Shown: positions 1-8,589 of the stretch, in pieces | Position numbering within the stretch: the stretch's first letter is position 1 | Layout of the letters: each line of letters begins with the position of its first letter | Source of the DNA: Gryganskiella cystojenkinii | Taxonomy: Eukaryota; Mortierellomycota; Mortierellomycetes; Mortierellales; Mortierellaceae | Length of the DNA: 27,901 bases | Direction: 5' to 3' | Assembly: GCA_015852425.1 (NCBI GenBank) | Contig: JAAAIG010000056.1 | Location: 1-27,901 of the forward strand | Position numbers and translations under genes: made by a program | Notes under the pieces: model-generated | What the model saw: only the letters and a program-made list of their open reading frames with translations | Databases searched by the model: none | Told to the model about the DNA's origin: nothing

Positions 1-164
1 CGCCAAAACGAAGCTCGGACTGTACAGTAGATGATAAAGGCAAATACACGTATATTATAACAGCACGAGACTTTCAGTAACCCAAAGAACACCAATTGAA
101 AGACCATAATATTGAAAAAGAAAGAAAAGAGTTCAAAAAATAAAGAGGAGGGGGAATCTATTAG

Positions 165-201
165 TTTAAATGGTCCGCGAGCGAAGCTGCGGGTACATGC
201 A
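165..201 (+). repeat. Left arm of a diverged inverted repeat
   Basis: This segment (core TGGTCCGCGAGCGAAGC) is an imperfect inverted match of 1328-1363. After reverse-complementing the right arm, most mismatches are transitions (G/A, C/T), with one single-base gap. The two arms bracket about 1.1 kb holding a broken secreted-protein gene and GA-rich DNA. They could be old terminal inverted repeats of a DNA transposon, or two solo copies of a dispersed repeat in opposite orientation. No target-site duplication or transposase was seen. The rest of 1-435 shows no gene. Confidence 0.4.
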
Positions 202-435
202 TAATATTATTATCACAGGTTAATTAAAGTTTGGTATAATATTTCGTATTTGAGGGAAAGTCAAACCTGCAAACAAAGAGAAAAAAATTTAATTTAGATC
301 AGACGAATGTCGGCATCCAAGGCTCTGTCTATGGTGAGAGAAATGAAGATGGATGCGTCGTATTTCTGATTACCATTCATATTTAGCTTCCTTCCGGTTA
401 CATTGCCCAAGCATTGCGATAAAGACGTCCTGTTT

Positions 436-619
436 TCAAGACCGTAGACAGTATGCTTTTGTACCGCTCAGACAATCCTGCTTCCTTCTTTCTATTAGCT
501 TCCAGCCGTGAGGACATTCCCCCCTTACAACTGGGACGAGTTCCGAACCAAACCCCTTCCCCTGCTGCATTCCCAATCTGACAGAACAGGGCCGCAATGA
601 GAATGAGACTAAGACACAT
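436..619 (-). pseudogene. Small cysteine-rich secreted protein gene, frameshifted in a G run
   Basis: Reading from the ATG at 619, the product opens with a clear secretion signal (MCLSLILIAALFCQIGNAAG) followed by WFGTRPSCKGG. At the six-G run (519-524 on the plus strand, written as C) the frame goes wrong: the ongoing frame loses all cysteine pattern and runs to 398. Dropping one G instead gives a tail with CPHGW, then further cysteines and a stop at 436-438. That resembles the short secreted fungal proteins I know with a W-x-GT-x-P-x-C ... CP-x-GW layout; function unknown. The gene is therefore either a one-base frameshift pseudogene or intact and misread in a homopolymer. A TATA box lies about 116 bases upstream. 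Confidence 0.6.
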
Positions 620-734
620 GATGTCGTGGTTTGTAGATAGAGAGTTCTGAGGTTGAAATGGAAGTGAGAAGGGGAACAATAGTACTTTCATATTTATGTG
701 GAAAAAATGAGGGAGAGAAGAGTAGTCATAGTCC

Positions 735-742
735 TTTATATA
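735..742 (-). promoter_or_regulatory. TATA box of the small secreted-protein gene
   Basis: On the minus strand this reads TATATAAA, about 116 bases upstream of the ATG at 619. The spacing matches the TATA boxes of the gene at 3781-4791 and of the peptide-precursor gene in this window. It supports 619, not the in-frame ATG at 691, as the start. Confidence 0.5.
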
Positions 743-1327
743 TTGAGTAATATGGGAGAAGAAAATCTAAGAGATGGAGAGCGACCAGGGGACATTTCAA
801 TCGACGACATTGAGAAACAACACCAGAGACAACACCAAGGGATAAAGGACTCTCAAGGACAAAAAAGCAAAGATGGGACAGAGAAAAAAAAAGTGTCAGG
901 GGAAGGACAAAATAAGATGGTAGAGGAAGGACAAAAAAAGATGTCAGGGTAGGGGACTAGGGTGAAAGGATAGGTGTTGGGATAAAAGGCAGGCCTAGGG
1001 AGACGATTTTATTGCTGACTGAAGAAGAAGGAAATGGATTCGGGAGCAAGGTGAAACGTGCAAGAGCGGTGAGTAACGAGTAAATGAGTTCAATTTTATT
1101 TAGAGTGTCTGATCTGACAATTATTGTTCAGATTGGACAATCTCACTGACTGACTTCGTTAAATAAAAAATCGGCGAGCAGAATGTATGCATGTTACAGT
1201 GAATACCTTGATCCTCAAAACGACATTCACTGTGACGAGGTAGGTTTGACTGTAGTAACCATTTCTCAAGCCCGCAACACAAGGTCTATCTGCGCCCCAT
1301 TAAAAATCATCGTGTTTTTTGTATACT
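743..1327. other. Intergenic, purine-rich, no gene supported
   Basis: The stretch to about 1060 is GA-rich with small imperfect repeats of AAGGACAAA (around 855-945). An 84-codon open frame here (698-952, plus) is low-complexity K/E/Q/G sequence without domain features and was not called. The remainder shows no coding signal. Confidence 0.4.
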
Positions 1328-1363
1328 TGCGTGCACGCGGGCTTTGCTCGTGGACCGCTTAAA
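1328..1363 (-). repeat. Right arm of a diverged inverted repeat
   Basis: The reverse complement (core GCGGTCCACGAGCAAAGC) matches 165-201 with mostly transition differences. It lies upstream of 1364-1750, where no gene was seen. Confidence 0.4.
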
Positions 1364-1777
1364 AGAGCCAAAGAGCTAGAGGAGAGATCGCATCAAAGCA
1401 TATGATTAAACGCCAAGAATAGCTTACGCGAAAGCGTATCCAAAACAGGGGAGCGACAACACCTTCCATCTTTAATAAGTTTAAGTATAATACAGTTTCC
1501 TTACGAATAATCGACAACAATTACACCACCACAACCAAGGAGGGAAAACAATCCGTCGGAATCTACGTTGAAAGGTTGTACAGCAAGTGGGAACAAATTG
1601 AGATGATGGCCCATGGATACGCTTTCAAATCAGGAGGAGTGATTGTCTGACCTGGTCAAAAACAACGCCACTGGACATCTGTGATGGGCGGGTCAAAGAC
1701 AAACACTTGGATAGCTGTCAGTGCAAAGTGCTTCCATCGTCGAAGTAACAATTTTTTTTATTATTAAGTTTTATATA

Positions 1778-1802
1778 TTAATATTATTAATAATAATATT
1801 AA
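1778..1802. repeat. AT-only hairpin in an AT-rich block
   Basis: TTAATATTATTA, a single A, then TAATAATATTAA: twelve-base perfect arms with a one-base loop, inside about 75 bases of almost pure A/T (1750-1825). It lies just downstream of the LRR pseudogene. It could be a degenerate 3' end, an AT microsatellite or a structure-prone site; no function can be assigned. Confidence 0.6.
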
Positions 1803-1827
1803 ATTATAATAATTATTTTTTTCTGGC

Positions 1828-2345
1828 GACAAAGACGCTGATCTTTTAGCTCCAGTCCCCAGTGACAACGCTCCACCCTCTTTGAAAACCCAATGCAGAG
1901 ACTTGCGAACATCCTTTTCCGGATTCGCACGGCTGACATTGACTATTTGTAACCTTGGCTAGTCCTCGATCATCCACTGAGCGTCCTGAAGGTCCACTTC
2001 CTCGTTGGTCCCTTCCTTGAATCGCAAAACTTGTAAAGCTTTCAGGGTCGCGAGTCGTTCCAGACCGTGTTCGAGTTTCAGCTTCTGGTACGTAGCAGCA
2101 GAGTCTGACAGCACTAAGCGCCTTGAATTGATTCCTAGTATTTGGAGATCCGGCAGAGTTGAAAGTCGATCCAGGAGCGCGGTCGAGGAGGAGAGTTCGC
2201 TCCACAACTTGTTATTGTTATCATTGCTGTGCGCCGAAAGCGCAAGACCACACTGGAGCTCTCGCGGATTCTGACAGATTCCATGGTCTTGGATCCTCTT
2301 CCACATCCGTAACCGTCAGTACAGCCACATGGAGCCGCTTGAGAT
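1828..2345 (-). pseudogene. Relic of an LRR (F-box/LRR-type) protein, C-terminal part
   Basis: A minus-strand frame from about 2226 to 1959 reads as leucine-rich repeat sequence (LDRLSTLPDLQILGI, then LERLATLKALQVL), the spacing seen at the C terminus of fungal F-box/LRR proteins. It hits a TAG at 1959-1961, but the same frame continues with coding-like sequence (PRLQIVNVSRANPEKDV) to about 1830. Further upstream (about 2270-2345) LRR-like sequence (NLKRLHVAVLTVTDV) continues in another frame. One nonsense codon plus at least one frameshift and no start make this a decayed fragment. No F-box is visible; the family assignment rests on style of sequence only. Confidence 0.55.
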
Positions 2346-2452
2346 TGGAATGGATGGGATGGAATGCAAGGGAGTGGGAGAGAGAAGGAAACGCGCTAGG
2401 TAGATCAAAAAAAAAGGTTATGAGGTTTTATTGTTTTCGATAGTCTTATGGT

Positions 2453-3412
2453 CTACGACCAGGCTGGTCCAACTCGTCGAAAGATCCAAGACTCGAGATC
2501 CATCCCTTCTTGACCTCGACTGACATCGACAGACGAATAGAGCTTGAACCCCTGATTCCTCAAAACACCGAGAACATGACACAGCAACATCCGACAGTAG
2601 ATCGCTTGCTCCTTGGAGGCATAGAACGGGTTACCCCTCAACTTGAACTCGTACGACCCAGCATAATCTCCTTCCTTCTGGAGTCTTATTAGATTTGCCA
2701 CCAATAAATGAAACACAAAAGAATAATAGTCAAAAATGAGAATACGTTCTCTCTTTTGACTTAGGGCCAAAGGCACCCTCTCATCTTCGATCGACAACAC
2801 CGCCAAGGAGAAAAAACAAAGTACGTACCCTTTGGGCCAGCTCTTGATAATCGCGTCCTTGACCAACGAGATAAATTGTGGAGGCGCATCAATCAACCGT
2901 ATCGTGTCCATCTTGTTGAAGCTCATAGCAAACATCTCGACATTGATATCAACAATCCCTCGGCTGCCAGTCATGTTTTCAAAGAACAGCGAGTCCTGGT
3001 CGTGCTCCTGTTTGGAGATATCTGCGGCCTGGATAAGATTCCAACCTCTTTCAGCCATACCTTTCATGACCTGACAGACCAGTCTTCTCGACCTGACAGA
3101 CTCTTCACCGGCCCCGATCCAGGGATTACCCTTGAGCTTGAACTCGTGTGCAGAGGCGATTCGGTCCTCCTTTTGAACCGGATTGCCCCAACTGGATAGG
3201 ATCGTGGCACGGATGAGGTCAGTGAGGTCAAAGGGAACATTGATGAGTCGAATCTTGTCTGTGGAATTGAGTGAAATGCAACAGATTTGGGTAGAGAGTT
3301 GATGGCTTGCCAAGGGTGCGGCCGTGTAGTCGGGTAGGTCTGTAGAAGCAGCACCATTGTGGTCGTTCTCACGGTGCGAATGGGAGAAGGGTCCCTCGGT
3401 GATTTTGCCCAT
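2453..3412 (-). CDS. Uncharacterised duplicated-domain protein, paralogue A
   Basis: I do not recognise a named domain. Two exons are inferred: 3412-2829 and 2684-2453, with an intron at 2685-2828 (donor GTACGT, acceptor AATAAG), giving 271 residues. The protein carries two copies of one module of about 100 residues. Each copy has an IRLI/IRLINxP strand, then W-(x)n-QKE, then EFKL[KR]GNP[WF], a basic cysteine-containing helix (RRLVCQVM / RMLLCHVL), G[WF]xL and a D-x-S segment before an aromatic end. The ATG at 3412 starts MGK, matching the neighbour's MGK start. No signal peptide or membrane segment is visible, so it is probably intracellular. It lies head-to-tail with its paralogue at 3781-4791. 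The acceptor was chosen because it restores the QKE motif; a shifted site is possible. Confidence 0.75.
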   Translation of the reverse strand: MGKITEGPFSHSHRENDHNGAASTDLPDYTAAPLASHQLSTQICCISLNSTDKIRLINVPFDLTDLIRATILSSWGNPVQKEDRIASAHEFKLKGNPWIGAGEESVRSRRLVCQVMKGMAERGWNLIQAADISKQEHDQDSLFFENMTGSRGIVDINVEMFAMSFNKMDTIRLIDAPPQFISLVKDAIIKSWPKGYVLCFFSLAVLSIEDERVPLALSQKRERILIFDYYSFVFHLLVANLIRLQKEGDYAGSYEFKLRGNPFYASKEQAIYCRMLLCHVLGVLRNQGFKLYSSVDVSRGQEGMDLESWIFRRVGPAWS

Positions 3413-3503
3413 GATGCGTGTTCGCTGTTGTCGTTTGTATGTGAGTTGTAAATGGAAGTTGGGTATGCTGTGAGAGGGGTATAGAGATGGTTGCTGAATG
3501 AAG

Positions 3504-3512
3504 GGTCTTTAA
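3504..3512 (-). promoter_or_regulatory. Degenerate TATA-like element of paralogue A
   Basis: The minus strand reads TTAAAGACC about 95 bases before the ATG at 3412. It aligns with TATAAAAGACC at the same relative place in front of the paralogue, suggesting that the duplication included the promoter and that this copy's TATA box has drifted. Confidence 0.35.
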
Positions 3513-3780
3513 GCAAAGTGTTTAAAGTCGACAAGTCTCAGTGTTGAACACGGAATGCCGTCCGCGCGTCTACGACCTGGTTCGTGGGCTGGGGCGAGCC
3601 AGTCCTAATTTAGTGTCCAAATTAACTTCGACCGACATCAATGTGACCATGACCTCAACGGCTTTTTTCAAAATGGTGCCATCGACAATGTGGAAAGGAG
3701 TCAAGAAGAAAGAAGCAGTTTTAACATTTATTGTTTGGGATGCGGCTCTGCCCATCCCATTGCAGTAAGCTCAAAAGAAT

Positions 3781-4791
3781 CTATGACCAAGCAGATCCCA
3801 CGCGTCGAAGAACCCAAGAGTCGAGCTCCCGTCCTTCCTGACCACGAGTCACATCCACTGAGGAATATAATTTGAATCCTTGGTTCCGGAGCGTCACCAG
3901 GACTTGGCACAGCATAATTCGACAGTTGATCGTCTTCTCCTTGTATGCGTAAAAAGGCCGGCCTTTCATCTTGAACTCGTGTGACCCTGCAAATTCACCA
4001 TCCGTGTCGATCCTGAAGAAGAAAAAACAAAGATGAGTGAGAGAAAAAAAATCTTTGACATACAACTCGCTCGATTATTTTTTCTTTCCTTATTCTTCCT
4101 CATTATCATCATCTTTGTCTTCTTACCCATCAGGCCAAAAGTTCAAGAGGGTTTCCCGGACCAGCGGTACCATGTTCAAGGGTGCATCAATCAACCGGAT
4201 CAAGTCTGTCCGGCCAAAAGTGATCACAAACATCTCCACGTTCGGATCGATGATCCCTTGACTGTTGTTGCTACTGGAGCTAGTGCTAGAGGCGGTAGTG
4301 AGGTCCCTGCTGCTGCTTCTTCCTGCTCCTCCGCCATCCAGCCGCTCAAAGTACAAGGCATCCAGATCCTGCAAATGTTTACTCACAGTGGCGGCTTCAA
4401 TTAGAGTCCACCCTCGTTCGGCCATGCACTTCATCATCTGACAGACCAGTCGTCTCGCCTTGACACTATCCGGACCGGACCCCATCCAGGGTGTGCCCAA
4501 CATTTTGAATTGGTAAGACCGATAGACCTGGCTCTCCTTTTGAATCGATCCCCAAGTTGAGAGGATGACATCTCGGATTGGGGCTGTGAGTTCTTCCGGT
4601 GTATTGATGAGCCGAATCTGGTCCGAGTGGTGCATGGAGATACAACAGATCTGAGTCGAGAGGCTGTGGCTCGCCAGGGGTGCGGAGGTATAGTCGGGTA
4701 AACCTAGGGCATGAACATCTTCTTCGTGAAGATCGTCGTCAATATGAGTCCTGTGAGTTGAGGCGTATGCGACGTCGGTTTCCTTGCCCAT
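3781..4791 (-). CDS. Uncharacterised duplicated-domain protein, paralogue B
   Basis: This is a paralogue of the gene at 2453-3412. Two exons are inferred: 4791-4127 and 4012-3781, with an intron at 4013-4126 (donor GTAAGA, acceptor CTTCAG), giving 298 residues. Intron position and phase match paralogue A, and the last exon is 232 bp in both. Module 1 has STQICCIS, DQIRLIN, QKE and RRLVCQMM; module 2 has DLIRLID, then SHEFKMKGRPFYAYKE and a SAWS C terminus shared with A. B differs by a Ser/Asn-rich linker between the modules (around 4245-4330). An in-frame ATG at 4893 exists, but the start at 4791 (MGK) matches A and lies behind a TATA box. No secretion signal is seen and the function is unknown. 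Confidence 0.75.
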
Positions 4792-4902
4792 ACTTTGGTC
4801 GCTTATGTTCGGGTTGATGTGCGTGTTTGCTGATGTTGAGAATGAGAGTTGGAGATTTCGAGCGAGAGGTGAGAAAGTAATGTCGAAAGCCAATTGATCT
4901 CT

Positions 4903-4913
4903 GGTCTTTTATA
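4903..4913 (-). promoter_or_regulatory. TATA box of paralogue B
   Basis: The minus strand reads TATAAAAGACC, about 115 bases upstream of the ATG at 4791. The GACC suffix is shared with the matching element of paralogue A. The rest of 4914-5391 shows no gene; it contains the 3' flank of the chitin synthase. Confidence 0.55.
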
Positions 4914-5391
4914 CTTTAGCATTTCTACAAAAGGGGTGTAAGTTTAAGGGCGCCGCATGAAGTAAAGTCGAAGGACTCCTCTTTGTCGGTTTTCAATCCC
5001 TCCGTAGAGCGATTAGGCATTTTTGCAACAGCCGACCAGACAGTTGTTGCCCAATGTGCAATGGGAGCTCATCAAGAAGTATAGCCGAGACTAAATGAGG
5101 CAATGAAGGTCAAGTTGATGGACCAAGTTCATCAACGTGTGCTCAATGAAACGAGGAAAGTGGGCGGACAAGAAAAAAAATCGCGCAAAGCTCGAATTTC
5201 ATTCTCAGAGAGTCGACGGAAGGACCCAATTTAGTTGAGGATATATTTTTGAGATAAATAAAAATGCATAGATAAAAGTATATGGGATAAAATAACAAGA
5301 GAGAGAGCAGGGGAAAGGTGATGGGAAAATGTGTATGTGCAAAGCAGGGCAAAACAGCCCTAGAAAAGGAAATGGATAAAAAAAAACATAT

Positions 5392-7938
5392 TTATCCAAA
5401 GAGAGCGCGAAGGATAAGGTACAAGGTCGAACCAATGAAACGGACCGCACTCAGAGCCGCCACGGACCAGAAGATCATCGACAGGTAAGGGTTGAACATC
5501 TCGTTCTTGTTTACAGCACCACCCACAAGAGGGGCACCAGTCTTTGATGAAACCATCGTCATCACAATGACCAACAACGCGTTCGTGAACATCCAGGTCA
5601 GGACCAATCTCGTACGGAACATCTTGTAGTAATCTTCTTGTTTCGTCTTCTTGTCACGCTTCTCCTTGACATGGTCGGGACGGACAGACAACTCTTGCAT
5701 GTTGAGTTGGTAGATCGCATCGACATCCTCGCGCGAGGTAGGCTTTTCGAGCTTGATGACTTCTTTGCCGTCCTTGCCCGTAACCTTGGTCGCACCACCC
5801 AACTCGGCAGCCTTGTTATCTCCCTTGGTACCCCAGGAGACATCATGTGTGTTGCAGAAAGCGTACACCATCAAGATGTTGATGTAGGCGGGCAAGAGGA
5901 ACAAATACGAGAGGAAGGACGTGATCATGTGCCAGGGCTCAAAGTGCATCAAGGACGAGATGATGTACAAGCCATAGGTCGACAACAACGAAATGACGGT
6001 ATCACGGAAGGGACCTTGTTCTTGCATCAACTCGATCATCTTATGGTATTGACCCCAGACAGGAGAGACGACAGTATAGACGGTGGCGCCAGCCAAGTAG
6101 AGCATGAAACCCATGATGACCGCAAACATAAAGATGACCAGGATAAAGATCATTCTTGAGCCCTGAGGACGGTTACCGAGCGAGCAGATAAAGACCGTGA
6201 TGATAGCAGCCAAGTAAACCTCGCGCATGGCTGGGAACACGTATTGACCCCACTGACCGAACGGCAGAAAGGTAGACTGCCCGGGGGGCTTGGAGGCAGC
6301 CTGAGTCAGGAAGTAGAAAGTAAGGTAAAAGTTGGCGAGCGAGAACCAGTTGAAAATCAAGTTGACGGCGTTGTACAAGAACTCGAACATGAGGAAGATC
6401 TTGCGGAAGAAACCCTGGCCTGATGTCAAGATACGGGTGAAATGAGCCAGGGAATAGAAAGCGGCAAAGAAAGAGCCGTTCAACCAACGACGACGCTGAG
6501 AGATAAACTCTCCGATCGAATCTGGTACATCTGTCGAGGCCTTGGCAGATTTGACGTACTTAAGCAACCAGGCCTCGTTCTTCTTGGCGACCAATTCGAA
6601 ACAAAGAATACGATCCTCGGCCAAGTACATGTTCGACTCGAAGATACCGGCATCTCCTGACGTGTGCATGGTCTCTCCCTTGAAGTAGGACGAAAGAGGT
6701 CCGACACCAGGCGAGGAATCTCTGAGAGCCTTGTAGCGGTAAGCAGAGAAGGCTCCGGGCAAGACGGAAATGTAACCAAAAACAGACTCGAGGGGCTTGT
6801 CCAGAATGTTGGACATCTTGTACTCAAAGTTCTGGGACGCGACCAAGGGGTTCAACAAGTTGGCACAATTGGGACCCAAATCAGCACAAATCTCTCCACA
6901 GGCGCCTCCAATGGATGAATCCCGGTCAAAGGCCTTCCAGAGATGGTAAATCGATGTTCCCGAAGGCTTGGTACCGACATCGAGCAAGATACAGACGTTA
7001 GGGTTCAGCTGAGGCGCAAAGGCGTTGAAGAACCAACGATGCGAGTTCAACTTTTTCTTGTTCTCTTCCTTCAAACAGAACAAGACCTGGACAGGGACGA
7101 TACCACGGTCAGCACCACGGATCTTGAGATCCTGATCTACCATAACCTGAGTCGTGTACTCGTAGATGTGAGCAGTGACGGGCTTGCCAGCAACGGTGTC
7201 CTTAGCGATACCCTCCTGGTAAGCACCCATGGCAGCGAGGACTTTGAGGACACGAGGGTGGCACTTCTTGCGACCATCAGCGACGACACAGACGACGACC
7301 TTCTTCCATCCATCCTTGCCCCAGGTCTTGGATTTGGCTCTTGTACACAAATGAGCAATGTTCTTCATGACGGAACCCATGGTCTTGATAAAGAGTTCAT
7401 CATCTTCGTTGTACATGGTCATGACAATAAAGAGCTCGGTCTGGCGTTTGTAGATGGTGGGTCGGAGGGTGTAGCGTTCACGGAAAAAGTCGTTGGGGTC
7501 GCAGGTTGCGGCAGTATAACGCATGTATTCGAATTCACGCTCGCCCTTGTAGTGGACGTTCTGGAGGAGCTGTTGGGGGACTGGGCAGTCCATGACCAGG
7601 TTGCCATCGGTCAAGGGAACGTGGACGACCGACTATATTTTATGATACAAAGGCATGATGAGGGTTAGGATACTGAACAGAGACGCTCATTGCAAGGAAT
7701 AACGGATCGCTTTCTTCTCCCTTCAAAGTTGTTCCTGATGCTCTGTTGTCGTTAGGACGGAAAAACAATGTTTTCGAAATCTGTTGTAGCCTCGAGGACC
7801 GCACTCTCCACGAAACAGGAAGATCGTTATAAATAACGACAAGAGTTGTTGCCAAAGAGAGAAAAAATGCTCTCAAAGACACAAAAAAAAATCAAGGAGC
7901 ACTACGATGAACAGGAACCTGTCCAATATGAAAATAGT

Positions 7939-7969
<31 letters not shown>

Positions 7970-8534
7970 AGAGGGTGTTTCCTGTCCAAGGTCCAGTGTC
8001 CTGGTCCCGTTGAGTGCAGTGTCTCTCATGTTCAAAATAGCCATGAAAATGAGAATGGACAAGAAGAAAACTTACCCTGCGGTTCATCGTTGCAGCCCTA
8101 TCGAGTTTTGAGGCTCCCCTGGGCAAGAGCCCGTTATTTCCTGATGGAGGAGGGCGACCACCGGCCCTGCCCTGATTGTTCATCAGTCCAGCGTTATCGT
8201 TCTCATCGATGATGTCGTACCCTTGATGACCGACATAGCCACCATGGTAAGCGCCGGGACTGTGACCTCCAGGACCTTGGTATCCAACGGACTGAGGAGG
8301 AGGATATTGACCACCGCCGTTATTGTTCATGTTCACACCGCCGGGGCTTGTGGGAGAGCGTTGACTGTGATTGGTACCAGAACGCGCTGGGGGTCCTGCA
8401 AAGTAAGGTTGCTGAGGTTGTTGAGGAGGTTGGTGTTGAAGAGGCTGAGATCGGGGCGAGGTTGGACCACCGTATGGGTTGTTATTGTTTCCTTGTGGAG
8501 GAGGGTATTGCGAATTGCCGTTGTATCGAGACAT
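5392..8534 (-). CDS. Chitin synthase, division 1 (class I/II-like)
   Basis: It polymerises UDP-GlcNAc into chitin at the plasma membrane. Exon 1 (8534-8076) encodes 153 residues rich in Pro, Gln, Asn and Gly, a cytoplasmic tail typical of fungal chitin synthases. Exon 2 (7632-5392) starts [19 protein letters not shown] and holds the conserved N-terminal chitin synthase segment ([17 protein letters not shown]), then the GT2 core with DVGTKP (about residue 371), LAEDRIL (about 491) and QRRRWLNG (about 532). Several membrane helices follow, with [11 protein letters not shown] near the C terminus. Total length is 899 residues, usual for division 1. The intron at 7633-8075 (GTAAGT to TATAG, 443 bp) joins the exons in phase 0; it is long for this window and holds a GA microsatellite. 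Both halves are intact and a TATA element precedes the start. Confidence 0.93.
7940..7967 (+). repeat. GA dinucleotide microsatellite in the chitin synthase intron
   Basis: About thirteen uninterrupted GA/AG units. On the transcribed minus strand this is a CT tract inside the 443-bp intron, so it may be variable in length between strains. Confidence 0.9.
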
Positions 8535-8579
8535 TCTGAAAAGAAGGCTTTGCGCGCGGGAGGCGGAACTTGGTGTGGG

Positions 8580-8586
8580 TTTTATA
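8580..8586 (-). promoter_or_regulatory. TATA-like element of the chitin synthase gene
   Basis: The minus strand reads TATAAAA about 46 bases upstream of the ATG at 8534, closer than in other genes here. Further upstream (8600-9170) the minus strand is CT-rich, as is common in fungal promoters. Either region could set the transcript start. Confidence 0.35.
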
Positions 8587-8589
8587 GAG

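Noticed and set aside
698..952. 84-codon plus-strand open frame
   Set aside because: Low-complexity K/E/Q/G sequence in GA-rich DNA, overlapping the promoter of a minus-strand gene; no domain or conserved feature.
5638..6159. Plus-strand open frames opposite the chitin synthase (also 6943-7668)
   Set aside because: Antisense shadows of a strongly coding, recognised minus-strand gene.
7902..8075. C-terminal extension of the exon 1 frame ending in Leu/Ser repeats
   Set aside because: This is the chitin synthase intron read through, including its CT microsatellite; the splice donor at 8075 is consensus.
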